A stretch of 35,644 bases of DNA from an uncultured Anaerolineae bacterium (GTDB taxonomy: Bacteria; Chloroflexota; Anaerolineae; Anaerolineales; Villigracilaceae). Positions 8,055-15,343 of this stretch are shown here, one piece after another. How positions within the stretch are numbered: the first letter of the stretch is position 1; the number at the start of each line of letters is the position of its first letter. Location of the stretch: contig CAIMZS010000179.1 in the NCBI GenBank assembly GCA_903846015.1, forward strand, positions 1 to 35,644, given 5' to 3'. The position numbers and the translations under genes are program-made. The notes below the pieces were generated by a model that was given only the letters and a program-made list of their open reading frames with translations, ran no database searches and had not been told where the DNA came from.

Positions 8055-8097
8055 ATGGAACCCGGTTTTGCACGGGCATGGCAAGCTGCACCGGGTT
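8055..8097. repeat. Dispersed GC-rich repeat, copy C, with inverted arm
   Basis: The core CCCGGTTTTGCACGGG lies at 8061-8076 within a 24-bp copy (8055-8078). In addition AACCCGGT (8059-8066) is perfectly complementary to ACCGGGTT (8090-8097), giving an 8-bp stem in the 99-base gap between two leftward genes. It lies just upstream of the phosphorylase-like gene, in the opposite orientation to copies A, E and F relative to transcription. Confidence 0.55.
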
Positions 8098-8104
8098 AAA
8101 TTTT

Positions 8105-8893
8105 TCAAATCGGAAGACGCACATGCACTTTCAAAGCGCCTGGCACGGGTTCTGTAGAAATGACATACAAATAACCACCACCACAACCTGAATACATGGC
8201 GCCAAAATACCGCGCCTGGTAGTATTGCATCAAGCCTACCAGGTCAACCGTCAACGAGGGATGATACACCGTGCCAGGCAAAATCCTTTCCCAACACAAC
8301 ATACACTCATTAAAGGATTCTCCCAACCCGCGCGCATCCATTCCAACAATGGCTTTAAAACAATCCTTGCCCGATTGCCCCAGGCGGCGAATCCAATCAA
8401 GATCAAGATTTTTAATTTCCAATGGAGAATATCCCACCGGGCGTTGGTTGACCGGTAAAACCTGCAGAACAGTTTCCAGCCAGGCGGCCACATCTGGGTT
8501 GCAATTTGACTCTACGTGAACAGGAAAATAACCGCCATCCACATCAGCATCGTAATCCAGCCGATTGATGCCCGGATAAATAATTCCTGCCATATCCTGC
8601 GAACCAGACGGTTCAATTTTGCCGTGATTCTCCGCCCGGTACAACTCCTTTACCAAAGCAGCCGAGTCCCGTTCAGGGACTACACCATCCCATAAACGCA
8701 AGGCCACCTTGCGAGTGCTGGTGCCCATCCCACAGCGGTCCATCCAATAAAAATCCGGCTCCAACCCCACAACCACCATCGACCCTGGCGGAGTAAGATT
8801 AAGACGCGAAATAAACGGCTGATCCATCCAACCACCAGCCAGCGCTGCACGATAAGGAATACCACCAATCACATGGTGCAGATTATTATTCAT
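8105..8893 (-). CDS. Compact GHMP-kinase-like protein
   Basis: A 262-residue protein clearly related to the C-terminal half of the fusion at 5554. Shared marks are IPYRAALAGGWMDQP (12-26), the phosphate-loop-like CGMGTSTRK (54-62), PSGSQDMAG (96-103) and a glycine-rich GCGGGYL near the C-terminus. It lacks the nucleotidyltransferase domain. GHMP members with an AGGW start include fucokinase-like and heptose kinase-like sugar kinases, but here the distance between the first motif and the phosphate loop is unusually short, so catalysis is not assured. Role inferred: phosphorylation of a sugar in the L-galactose or L-fucose series. The ATG has only a weak GGGAT upstream; a tandem repeat lies just before it. 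Confidence 0.65.
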   Translation of the reverse strand: MNNNLHHVIGGIPYRAALAGGWMDQPFISRLNLTPPGSMVVVGLEPDFYWMDRCGMGTSTRKVALRLWDGVVPERDSAALVKELYRAENHGKIEPSGSQDMAGIIYPGINRLDYDADVDGGYFPVHVESNCNPDVAAWLETVLQVLPVNQRPVGYSPLEIKNLDLDWIRRLGQSGKDCFKAIVGMDARGLGESFNECMLCWERILPGTVYHPSLTVDLVGLMQYYQARYFGAMYSGCGGGYLYVISTEPVPGALKVHVRLPI

Positions 8894-8908
8894 AAAATAA
8901 TCCCGATG

Positions 8909-8953
8909 TAGTCCCAGCTCTTGTGGGGCGAAATAGTCCCAGCTCCTGCGGGG
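8909..8953. repeat. Two tandem 20-bp repeats
   Basis: TAGTCCCAGCTCTTGTGGGG (8909-8928) is repeated 25 bases later (8934-8953) with two C/T changes. CCCCAGCACTTGTGGGG at 28940-28956 is a relative. Each unit could form a short CCC/GGG stem. They lie between the epimerase gene and the GHMP gene, in the leader of the latter. Confidence 0.6.
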
Positions 8954-8967
8954 TGGTTTGATGTGCT

Positions 8968-10029
8968 TCAGCCTAATACTGGCGCCTCGGCAACTACACG
9001 CTTCCCGGCTTTGCGGGCATAATACTGGCTTTCAATCCAGCGATATGTTTTTTCCATACCATCGCGCAGGCTGGTGGAAGGTTCCCAATCCAGCACTTGT
9101 TTGATAAAAGTATTATCGCTATTCCGCCCTGCAACACCTTTGGGAGCATCCAGTTTGTAGCGGCGTTCCAGCTTTATGCCGGCAATCTCCTCTACCATGC
9201 TGACCAGTTGATTAATGGATACAAGTTCGCTTGAACCCAGGTTTAGAGCGGTGGCAATCAAATCTTCACAATGCGTGATCTGGTCAATACCAAAGGTACA
9301 GTCATCAATATACATAAAACTGCGCGTCTGAGTGCCGTCTCCCCAGATTTCGATCACACCTGAGCCGCTGTCAATAGCCTCGATCACCTTGCGACTGATG
9401 GCGGCCGGGGCCTTCTCGCGCCCACCGTACCAGGTGCCGTTGGGTCCATAAACATTGTGAAAACGAGCAATGGCAGTTTTCATACCACGTTCTGCCCAAT
9501 ATTCTTCACAGAACATCTCACTGATAAGTTTTTCCCAACCATATCCGCGTTCAGCCATGGCCGGGTATGCATCTCTCTCTTTCAAAGCCACCACGTCCGG
9601 AACCTGCTGGAGGGTTGTGTTATAGGCGCAGGCGGACGAAGAGAAGAAGTAACGCTGCGATCCTGCACGAAATGCCGCTTCGATCAAGTGCGTATTAATA
9701 AGAATGGAGCGCAGGCATTCCACTCTAAATCGTTCGATAAAACCCATCCCGCCCATATCTGCCGCCAGGTTATAAACCTCCACAGCGCCTTCAACAGCGC
9801 GTGCAGCATTTTCATTTTCGCTCAAATCCATGCACAACACTTCGGTACCAGGCACCCGCTGATACCACTGCGGCAAGGGTTTCTTATCGACAGCGCGAAT
9901 GTTGGTAAAGCCTTGCTCGTGAAAACGGCGCACCAATGAGCCGCCGATAAAACCACCTGCGCCAGCCACCAAAATCAAATCATCCTTCTTTAGTTCTGGG
10001 CTTGTAGATGCAATAACATTGGTTTTCAT
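8968..10029 (-). CDS. gme: GDP-mannose 3,5-epimerase (GME-like SDR)
   Basis: A 353-residue extended short-chain dehydrogenase/reductase. GAGGFIGG (23-30) binds NAD. Residues that follow plant GME closely are AADMGGMGF (89-97), SSACAY with the catalytic-type Cys134, the YxxxK pair Tyr163/Lys167, RFHNVYGPNGTWYGGREKAPAA with Lys206, GDGTQTRSF, and GRNSDN (301-306). Plant GME converts GDP-D-mannose to GDP-L-galactose (and GDP-L-gulose), the committed step of L-galactose and ascorbate synthesis. AAGGAG precedes the ATG. It is the first structural gene behind the lacI-type regulator (103-base gap) and upstream of the VTC2-like gene. The match of active-site and substrate-loop motifs makes this the best-supported call of the operon. 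Confidence 0.85.
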   Translation of the reverse strand: MKTNVIASTSPELKKDDLILVAGAGGFIGGSLVRRFHEQGFTNIRAVDKKPLPQWYQRVPGTEVLCMDLSENENAARAVEGAVEVYNLAADMGGMGFIERFRVECLRSILINTHLIEAAFRAGSQRYFFSSSACAYNTTLQQVPDVVALKERDAYPAMAERGYGWEKLISEMFCEEYWAERGMKTAIARFHNVYGPNGTWYGGREKAPAAISRKVIEAIDSGSGVIEIWGDGTQTRSFMYIDDCTFGIDQITHCEDLIATALNLGSSELVSINQLVSMVEEIAGIKLERRYKLDAPKGVAGRNSDNTFIKQVLDWEPSTSLRDGMEKTYRWIESQYYARKAGKRVVAEAPVLG

Positions 10030-10132
10030 TTTTTCTCCTTGACTGCTAAATAGTTGAAATCATTTTCTATTGTGCGAACAGGGTATTCTGTGAATGTAAT
10101 AGACCGAGGACCAGGTGGAATTTATTTCCTAA

Positions 10133-11149
10133 TCATGCTATTCTGGTAACCTGAACAGATTTCCGTTCGACGATTTCCACTGGCAAAACAACTTCCTGAT
10201 AAGCATCAGACGGGTCGGTTTCACCAGTCAACTTTTTTAAAAGCATGTTCGTTGCCAGAACACCCATCTGATAAGCAGGTTGAGCCACAACCGTCAAAAC
10301 GGGGTCAACCTGCAGGGAGGCGGGCAAATCATCAAATCCAACCACCGAGATATCATCGGGAACGCGAACATTGGCTACGCGCAAAGCTTGCAGCACAGCC
10401 AGGGCAATAAAATTATTGGCAGCAAAAATAGCCGTCGGCCTTGGCTTCATTTCCAATACCTGGCGTGCCATTTCCAACCCACTTTCCAGAGTGAAGGCAC
10501 CGTAAAAGACAATTTCGCGGTTCGTATTGAGCCCGGCTTCGCGAAGGGCCTTTCGGTAACCGCTCACGCGATCTGTGGCGGTGGTAACCTGCGGCGAACC
10601 TGTTAATAGCGCAATATTACGATGACCGCGCTCTAACAGCAAACGGGTTAGTTGGTAGGCCCCGGCCTCCGAATCACAACGCACGCAATCAGCCAACGAT
10701 TCTGTAAGCCGCCGATCCAGCACCACAAGTGGAACGCGCAGCTTGCGCGCCTGCCGTATATCCTTTAAGTCAGCGCGAGCCGGTACAAGCAAAATCCCAT
10801 CTACACGCTTCTGGAACAAGGCCTTCAGGTAGCTTTCCTGTTTCTCAGGAGATTCGTCCGTATTGCATAGGATCAGATGATAGCCTGCCGCGCTGGCAGC
10901 ATCCTCCGCCCCGCGCGCCACGGTTGTCCAGAAGGGATTTGTCACATCGGTCAATACCAGTGCCAACATGCCAGTCTGCTTCCAGCGCAGACTCTGTGAA
11001 AGCGAGTTGGGCACATAGCCCAACTGATTCACTGCACTCTCCACTTTTTGGCGTGTTTCATCACGGATATAACCAGTGTGATTGATCACTCTGGAAACAG
11101 TAATCGGGGCAACCCCCGCAAGTTTAGCAACTTCTCTAATCGTAGTCAT
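10133..11149 (-). CDS. LacI/GalR-family transcriptional regulator
   Basis: A 338-residue repressor with the standard layout. An N-terminal helix-turn-helix reads MTTIREVAKLAGVAPITVSR, with the hinge-helix region following near residues 45-60, and a periplasmic-binding-protein-like ligand domain completes it (LVLTDVTNPFW, VDGILLVPA, GFDD). The effector should be a sugar or sugar phosphate. The ATG at 11149 is the family start; an upstream in-frame start (11167) would add six residues. The perfect palindrome TGGTACCGGTACCA directly upstream (11153-11166) looks like its own operator. The gene heads the leftward epimerase operon, which it probably controls. Confidence 0.9.
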   Translation of the reverse strand: MTTIREVAKLAGVAPITVSRVINHTGYIRDETRQKVESAVNQLGYVPNSLSQSLRWKQTGMLALVLTDVTNPFWTTVARGAEDAASAAGYHLILCNTDESPEKQESYLKALFQKRVDGILLVPARADLKDIRQARKLRVPLVVLDRRLTESLADCVRCDSEAGAYQLTRLLLERGHRNIALLTGSPQVTTATDRVSGYRKALREAGLNTNREIVFYGAFTLESGLEMARQVLEMKPRPTAIFAANNFIALAVLQALRVANVRVPDDISVVGFDDLPASLQVDPVLTVVAQPAYQMGVLATNMLLKKLTGETDPSDAYQEVVLPVEIVERKSVQVTRIA

Positions 11150-11152
11150 ATG

Positions 11153-11174
11153 TGGTACCGGTACCATAATTATA
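11153..11174 (-). promoter_or_regulatory. LacI-type operator palindrome and -10 box
   Basis: TGGTACCGGTACCA (11153-11166) is a perfect 14-bp palindrome with the central CG typical of LacI/GalR operators. On the minus strand a TATAAT box (11174-11169) lies just ahead, so transcription would begin within or next to the palindrome, only about a dozen bases before the lacI start codon. Repressor binding there would block initiation. No good -35 box is seen and no Shine-Dalgarno sequence precedes this ATG. Confidence 0.55.
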
Positions 11175-11216
11175 GCACAATTTCAAAAATCCATACCAGA
11201 TATTTTGTCCGCTCCC

Positions 11217-11343
11217 ATGGCACCCGGTTCTAGCAACCCTTGCACTTGCTCTAATCTGCGTAATCGTCAAATTTACGATAGTCCCGGTTCCCACACGAGG
11301 CGTAAATCTGCGGTTCAGACACGCCCCGGTTCGGCACGGCCAT
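11217..11343. repeat. Repeat mosaic, copy D, in the lacI-deoR divergent region
   Basis: The 328-base gap between the two regulators has no gene beyond control sites. It holds a half-copy of the CCCGGTTC repeat (11217-11240), the 16-mer CTTGCTCTAATCTGCG (11245-11260, identical at 6833), a unit around GTCCCGGTTCCCACACGAG (11281-11299; the 24 bp at 11276-11299 recur with one change at 28878-28901), AAATCTGCGGTTCAGACAC (11304-11322; its exact reverse complement is at 13782-13800) and CCCCGGTTCGGCACGGCCAT (11324-11343). Confidence 0.6.
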
Positions 11344-11397
11344 CTTGATGGTCAGGCAAACTGTCATTTTACAATATTTTCAGTTCGGGATTGCCAC

Positions 11398-11426
11398 TTG
11401 ACAAATTTCAACAAGAATTGTATTAT
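11398..11426 (+). promoter_or_regulatory. Strong sigma-70 promoter for the deoR-rha operon
   Basis: TTGACA (11398-11403), a spacer of exactly 17 bases, then TATTAT (11421-11426). The -35 box is a perfect consensus match. It lies 52 bases before the TTG start of the DeoR-type gene, and the first AATTTCAACAA repeat fills most of the spacer, so a protein bound there would occlude polymerase. Confidence 0.7.
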
Positions 11427-11466
11427 ATTTTTATTAATTTCAACAAAATTCGACAAATTTCAACAA
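11404..11466 (+). promoter_or_regulatory. Three phased direct repeats, likely DeoR operator
   Basis: AATTTCAACAA occurs at 11404-11414, 11436-11446 and 11456-11466. Start-to-start distances are 32 and 20 bases, near three and two helical turns, so all three face the same side of the DNA. The first lies inside the promoter spacer. Direct-repeat operators are usual for DeoR-family repressors, so autoregulation is likely. I found no other full copy elsewhere in the window. Confidence 0.6.
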
Positions 11467-11477
11467 CGGAGAATGGC

Positions 11478-12245
11478 TTGACCACTTTCGAACGCCGCCA
11501 ATCATTGCTGGATCTTTTACAAAAACAGCCTGGTTTGCGCGTTCCAGAAATTGCACAGGCTTTACGGGTTTCAGAAGGAACTGTGCGCAACGATCTAAAT
11601 GCGCTCGAGACGGAAAAGCTGTTGACCCGCGTTCATGGTGGCGCAGTTTTACGTGAACCACCCCAAAATTTCAACGCAGCCTTTAATATTCGATACCAGC
11701 AGCACAATCTGGAAAAAGAAGCGATCGCAATGAAGGCAGCCAGTCTGGTTGCAACCGGCGATTCGCTTTTATTGGATTCCAGCAGCACGGCCTATTATTT
11801 TGCTCAAAAGCTGACTGATCTGCAACGCTTGCGGATTGTGACGAATGGTATCGATGTCGCCCGACTGCTTGCCCAAAACCCAACAAACACCGTGATCCTG
11901 ATCGGCGGCGTCATGAACCCGGACGGGTCATCCGTAACCGGCCTTTTGAGCGAGCAAATCATCGCAGAACTTCACATCCAAAAAGCTTTTGTGTCATGCA
12001 GCGGCTTCAGCGTGGACAGGGGAATGACCGAAGTTCGCTTTGAAGAAGCACAACTCAAGCGCAAAGCGCTTGAATCAGTAAGACAGATTTTTGCGCTGGT
12101 TGATTCAAGCAAAATGGGTCAGGAAGACCTGACTCCCTTCGCCCGGCCTCTTCAAATTACACACTTATTCAGCGATGTTGGTCTGAGTGATGAATGGAAA
12201 GCCCGTTTACAGTGGGCAAATATTCCTTTCACCGTTTGCGAATAG
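11478..12245 (+). CDS. DeoR-family transcriptional regulator
   Basis: A 255-residue repressor with the DeoR N-terminal helix-turn-helix (ERRQSLLDLLQKQPGLRVPEIAQALRVSEGTVRNDLNALE) ending in the family motif LTRVHGGAV, followed by a sugar-phosphate sensing domain (DSSSTAYYFAQ, VTNGIDVA, GGVMNPDGSSVTG, ALVDSSKMGQ). These proteins usually respond to a phosphorylated sugar intermediate; rhamnulose-1-phosphate or a related ketose phosphate is a reasonable guess. The start chosen is TTG 11478, with GGAG at 11469-11472; an ATG at 11391 would translate the promoter and operator. It is the first gene of the long rightward operon and probably represses it. Confidence 0.88.
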   Translation: MTTFERRQSLLDLLQKQPGLRVPEIAQALRVSEGTVRNDLNALETEKLLTRVHGGAVLREPPQNFNAAFNIRYQQHNLEKEAIAMKAASLVATGDSLLLDSSSTAYYFAQKLTDLQRLRIVTNGIDVARLLAQNPTNTVILIGGVMNPDGSSVTGLLSEQIIAELHIQKAFVSCSGFSVDRGMTEVRFEEAQLKRKALESVRQIFALVDSSKMGQEDLTPFARPLQITHLFSDVGLSDEWKARLQWANIPFTVCE

Positions 12246-12300
12246 GTTCAAAACCCATTTGTACTTATCCTGGGAATATTTTATATAAGGAGCAAAGCCT

Positions 12301-13398
12301 GTGAATTCAAAAGAGCGCGTTATTACAGCCTTGCGTCGCACCGGTCTGCCAGACCGGGTACCTGTACAATTCGACCTTTGCCGGCCATTGTTACAAGGAT
12401 TCAGCGAAAAATATGGCATTCCGATAAAGATGAGCCCGTCTTATTATGAAGATCTGACTTACCGTACATCTGCCAATGATCTACGCACCGCAATGGGCAG
12501 TGATTGCGTTATTGTGGGTGGCGGTCTCCCCACCGGCTACAGCCACCCCAACACATCCACCGGAAGCATCATCAATGAATTTGGGATGGAGATGCGCCAG
12601 GGTCTGTATTACATGGATGTAATCAAATGCCCCTTTGCAGAAATCCATTCGCCCACTGAAATCAGCGCATTCCAATTTCCCGACCCCTACGCACCTGGGC
12701 GTTTTGAAACTGCCATTCAGGATATCGAAACCTATAAAAAGGATTATTTCATCATTGGCGATGTTGAACTCACCATGTTCGAAATGGCCTGGCACATGGT
12801 TGGGTTGGAAAAATTTATGATGGACATGGCTTCACGTGAAGCCTATATCGAGCCACTGCTCGATAAAACCATGCAGTTCACCATCGGGATCGCCAAACAA
12901 CTGGCTGCCCTGGGCGTGGATGGTCTGTGGTTCGGCGATGATTTCGGGGCCCAGAATGGGATGATGATTTCGCCAAAAATGTGGCGCTCAATCTTCAAGC
13001 CCCGTTTTGCAGAGGTCTTTCAGGAAGTGCGCTCGGTCAATCCAAATGTGATGGTCATGTACCACTGCGATGGCGCCATCGCCCCAATCATTAACGATCT
13101 GATCGAGATTGGGCTGGATGTTTTCAACCCGGTACAGCCCAATGTCCCCGGGCATGAGCCGCAGGATCTCAAAACAAAGTTCGGCGATCGCCTGTCCTTC
13201 TGGGGCGCCATCGACCAGCAGCATGTTCTACCGCTCGGCTCCAGCGACGAAATCGAACAAGATGTCGCCGAAAAAATTCGCATCCTGGGGGCATCAGGCG
13301 GCTACATGTGCAGCCCTGCCCACATTCTGCAAGCTGATACACCTCTGGAAAATATTGAAACCTTCCTTGGCGCGGTTCGCAAATATGGAAAGTATTAA
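12301..13398 (+). CDS. URO-D-family methyltransferase-like protein, copy 2
   Basis: A 365-residue member of the uroporphyrinogen decarboxylase superfamily, distant from the copy at 1913 but sharing the SKERVxxAL start, the WFGDDFGAQNGMMISPKMWR block (210-229) and GLDVFNPVQPN. HemE's MRQAGR is absent. Metal-ligand candidates are His255 and Cys256 (MYHCDG) and Cys337 (GGYMCSPAH). Unlike copy 1 it has a C-terminal cysteine, but the His and first Cys are adjacent rather than separated by one residue. The start is GTG with AAGGAG upstream. It directly precedes rhaM copy 2 by 14 bases, tying it to rhamnose use. Methyl transfer or demethylation is inferred, not shown. Confidence 0.7.
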   Translation: MNSKERVITALRRTGLPDRVPVQFDLCRPLLQGFSEKYGIPIKMSPSYYEDLTYRTSANDLRTAMGSDCVIVGGGLPTGYSHPNTSTGSIINEFGMEMRQGLYYMDVIKCPFAEIHSPTEISAFQFPDPYAPGRFETAIQDIETYKKDYFIIGDVELTMFEMAWHMVGLEKFMMDMASREAYIEPLLDKTMQFTIGIAKQLAALGVDGLWFGDDFGAQNGMMISPKMWRSIFKPRFAEVFQEVRSVNPNVMVMYHCDGAIAPIINDLIEIGLDVFNPVQPNVPGHEPQDLKTKFGDRLSFWGAIDQQHVLPLGSSDEIEQDVAEKIRILGASGGYMCSPAHILQADTPLENIETFLGAVRKYGKY

Positions 13399-13412
13399 AT
13401 ATGGAGAATGCG

Positions 13413-13736
13413 ATGAAACGTGTAGGCTTTTTACTGAAAGTACGCCAGGACAAGCTGGAAGAATACAAGGCTCATCATGCCAATGTCTGGCCCGAAATGT
13501 TGGAAGCGCTCACCCGCACCGGCTGGCACAATTACTCATTATTCATGCGTGACGATGGGCTGATGTTCGGTTATTTTGAAACCCCCGAGAACTTCGACGC
13601 GGCGTTGGATGGGATGGCAAAGGAAGAGATTAACGCCCGCTGGCAAGAATTCATGGCGCCCTATTTTGAAAACCTGGGCGGCCAACACCCGGATGAGGGC
13701 ATGTTGCAAATTCAGGAAGTTTTTCATTTGGATTAA
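13413..13736 (+). CDS. rhaM: L-rhamnose mutarotase, copy 2
   Basis: A 107-residue RhaM with YxxxHxNVWPE near residues 18-27, NYSLFMRDDGLMFGYFE, RWQEFMAPYF and the terminal EVFH. It is the same length as copy 1 at 223 but clearly diverged, so this is not a recent duplication. The ATG at 13413 is taken because GGAG lies at the right distance; an in-frame ATG at 13401 has no ribosome site. It lies between the URO-D protein and rhamnulokinase, so it is the mutarotase of the main rhamnose operon. Confidence 0.92.
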   Translation: MKRVGFLLKVRQDKLEEYKAHHANVWPEMLEALTRTGWHNYSLFMRDDGLMFGYFETPENFDAALDGMAKEEINARWQEFMAPYFENLGGQHPDEGMLQIQEVFHLD

Positions 13737-13744
13737 GAACGGGC

Positions 13745-13762
13745 ACGGCGATATATCGCCGT
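13745..13762. promoter_or_regulatory. 18-bp perfect palindrome before rhaB
   Basis: ACGGCGATATATCGCCGT is its own reverse complement. As DNA it could be an operator; as RNA it forms a 7-bp stem with a TATA loop just after rhaM copy 2, which could stabilise or separate the upstream message. No T run follows, so it is not a classical terminator. Confidence 0.45.
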
Positions 13763-13781
13763 ACTTGAGCACAATCCCCTA

Positions 13782-13800
13782 GTGTCTGAACCGCAGATTT
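13782..13800. repeat. Inverted copy of a 19-bp intergenic repeat
   Basis: GTGTCTGAACCGCAGATTT is the exact reverse complement of 11304-11322. A degenerate relative beginning GTGTCTGAACCG lies at 3171 before fucI, and a one-change copy in the other orientation lies at 6850-6868. It sits in the rhaM-rhaB gap. Confidence 0.6.
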
Positions 13801-13845
13801 TCGCTGAGACGATACAATCCACTTGGGACAGAAAGGAGCTGGTGC

Positions 13846-15327
13846 ATGGCATATCAGTACCTGGCAATTGACTTAGGCGCAGAAAGCGGGCGCGTTATTT
13901 TAGGCACATTGGAAAACGGGCGTCTGCAGTTGGAAGAAGTGCACCGCTTTGCCAATAACCCGGTAACTACCCCGGACGGACTCCATTGGGATGTTCTACG
14001 CCTGTGGAGCGAGATTAAGGTCGGGATCACGCTGGCAATACGTAAACACTCTCAGAACATTGTTGGGATCGGAGTGGATACCTGGGGTGTTGACTTTGGC
14101 CTGCTGGACAAAAATGGCGGGCTGCTGGGCAACCCTTTCCACTACCGTGACAGCCGCAACGATGGAATGGTCGAAGAAGCTTTTCTAAGAATCTCGCGTG
14201 AACAAATTTTCGAAAATACCGGCATCCAGTTCATGCAAATCAACACGCTCTATCAACTGTTTTCAATGGTAAAAAACTCGGCAGAAACCCTTCAAGCCGC
14301 CGATAAACTTTTAATGATACCTGATCTTTTCAATTACTGGCTGACCGGGATCAAGGTCTCAGAATTCAGCATCGCAACCACCAGCCAGTGCTATGATCCT
14401 CGCCTGGGCGGATGGTCTCAACCAGTACTCAATGCCCTGGGTATCCCGGCGAATATTTTCGCCCCAATTGTACAGCCAGGCACGCTGCTCGGCCCGCTGC
14501 TGCCAGCTCTCGCCCACGAAATTGGAGCTTCATCCATTAGCGTGATTGCACCTGCCTGTCACGATACCGGATCAGCCGTGGCAGCAATCCCGTCAGCACA
14601 AGACTCTAAAGATTATGCCTGGATCAGTTCTGGCACCTGGTCTTTGATGGGAACAGATTCATCGGCTCCGGTGATCACCCCCGAAAGCCTGAAGTGTAAC
14701 CTTACCAACGAAGGTGGCGTGTTTGGCTCCATCCGCTTGCTCAAGAACATCACCGGGCTGTGGCTGGTTCAAGAATGCCGCCGCACCTGGGCATCCCAGG
14801 GAGATGAACTCTCTTATGGCGATTTGACTGACCTGGCCGCCCAAGCTTCGCCTTTGAGGTCACTGATCGACCCGGACGCTCCCGAGTTTTCCCATCCCGG
14901 CGATATGCCCGACCGCATCCGCGCCTTCTGTCGTAGAACAAGCCAACCTGTCCCTGAAACCAGAGGAGAAATAATCCGCTGCGCTTTGGAAAGTCTGGCA
15001 ATGAAGTATCGCAGTGTGCTGGAAATGTTGGAAAAAGTCACCGGGCGTTCCATGCAAGTTTTGCATATCGTTGGAGGCGGAACAAAAAACCGCCTTCTTA
15101 ACCAATTTGCCGCCAATGGAACCGGTCTGCGCGTCGTCACGGGACCGGTGGAAGCCACTGCCATTGGGAACATCCTGATGCAAGCCATTGCCCTCGGGCA
15201 TATCGACAGCCTGGAAAGCTCGCGCCAGGTGGTACGCCAGTCTTTCGAAGTGGAAACCTATCAGCCCCAAGAACGTGAGGCCTGGAATGAGGCCTACCAA
15301 CGTTACCAGACAGTTGTCAACCCTTGA
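13846..15327 (+). CDS. rhaB: Rhamnulokinase (FGGY family)
   Basis: A 493-residue FGGY sugar kinase, near E. coli RhaB in length. The N-terminal phosphate loop reads [12 protein letters not shown], followed by the RhaB-typical [50 protein letters not shown] and the C-terminal [19 protein letters not shown]. It phosphorylates L-rhamnulose at O1 using ATP to give the substrate of RhaD. AAAGGAG precedes the ATG; the transporter ATPase starts 16 bases later. No separate fuculokinase is in the window, so this enzyme may also serve L-fuculose; that is inference. Confidence 0.93.
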   Translation: MAYQYLAIDLGAESGRVILGTLENGRLQLEEVHRFANNPVTTPDGLHWDVLRLWSEIKVGITLAIRKHSQNIVGIGVDTWGVDFGLLDKNGGLLGNPFHYRDSRNDGMVEEAFLRISREQIFENTGIQFMQINTLYQLFSMVKNSAETLQAADKLLMIPDLFNYWLTGIKVSEFSIATTSQCYDPRLGGWSQPVLNALGIPANIFAPIVQPGTLLGPLLPALAHEIGASSISVIAPACHDTGSAVAAIPSAQDSKDYAWISSGTWSLMGTDSSAPVITPESLKCNLTNEGGVFGSIRLLKNITGLWLVQECRRTWASQGDELSYGDLTDLAAQASPLRSLIDPDAPEFSHPGDMPDRIRAFCRRTSQPVPETRGEIIRCALESLAMKYRSVLEMLEKVTGRSMQVLHIVGGGTKNRLLNQFAANGTGLRVVTGPVEATAIGNILMQAIALGHIDSLESSRQVVRQSFEVETYQPQEREAWNEAYQRYQTVVNP

Positions 15328-15343
15328 TTTGAAGGATTACAAG

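Noticed and set aside
9457-9939. 160-codon open frame opposite the epimerase gene
   Set aside because: It is antisense to a confidently identified gene and has no domain; it is a composition shadow.
12259-12287. TTGTAC-17-TATATA as a promoter for the second URO-D gene
   Set aside because: Transcription would start downstream of the AAGGAG ribosome site, leaving it out of the message; co-transcription from the deoR promoter is simpler.
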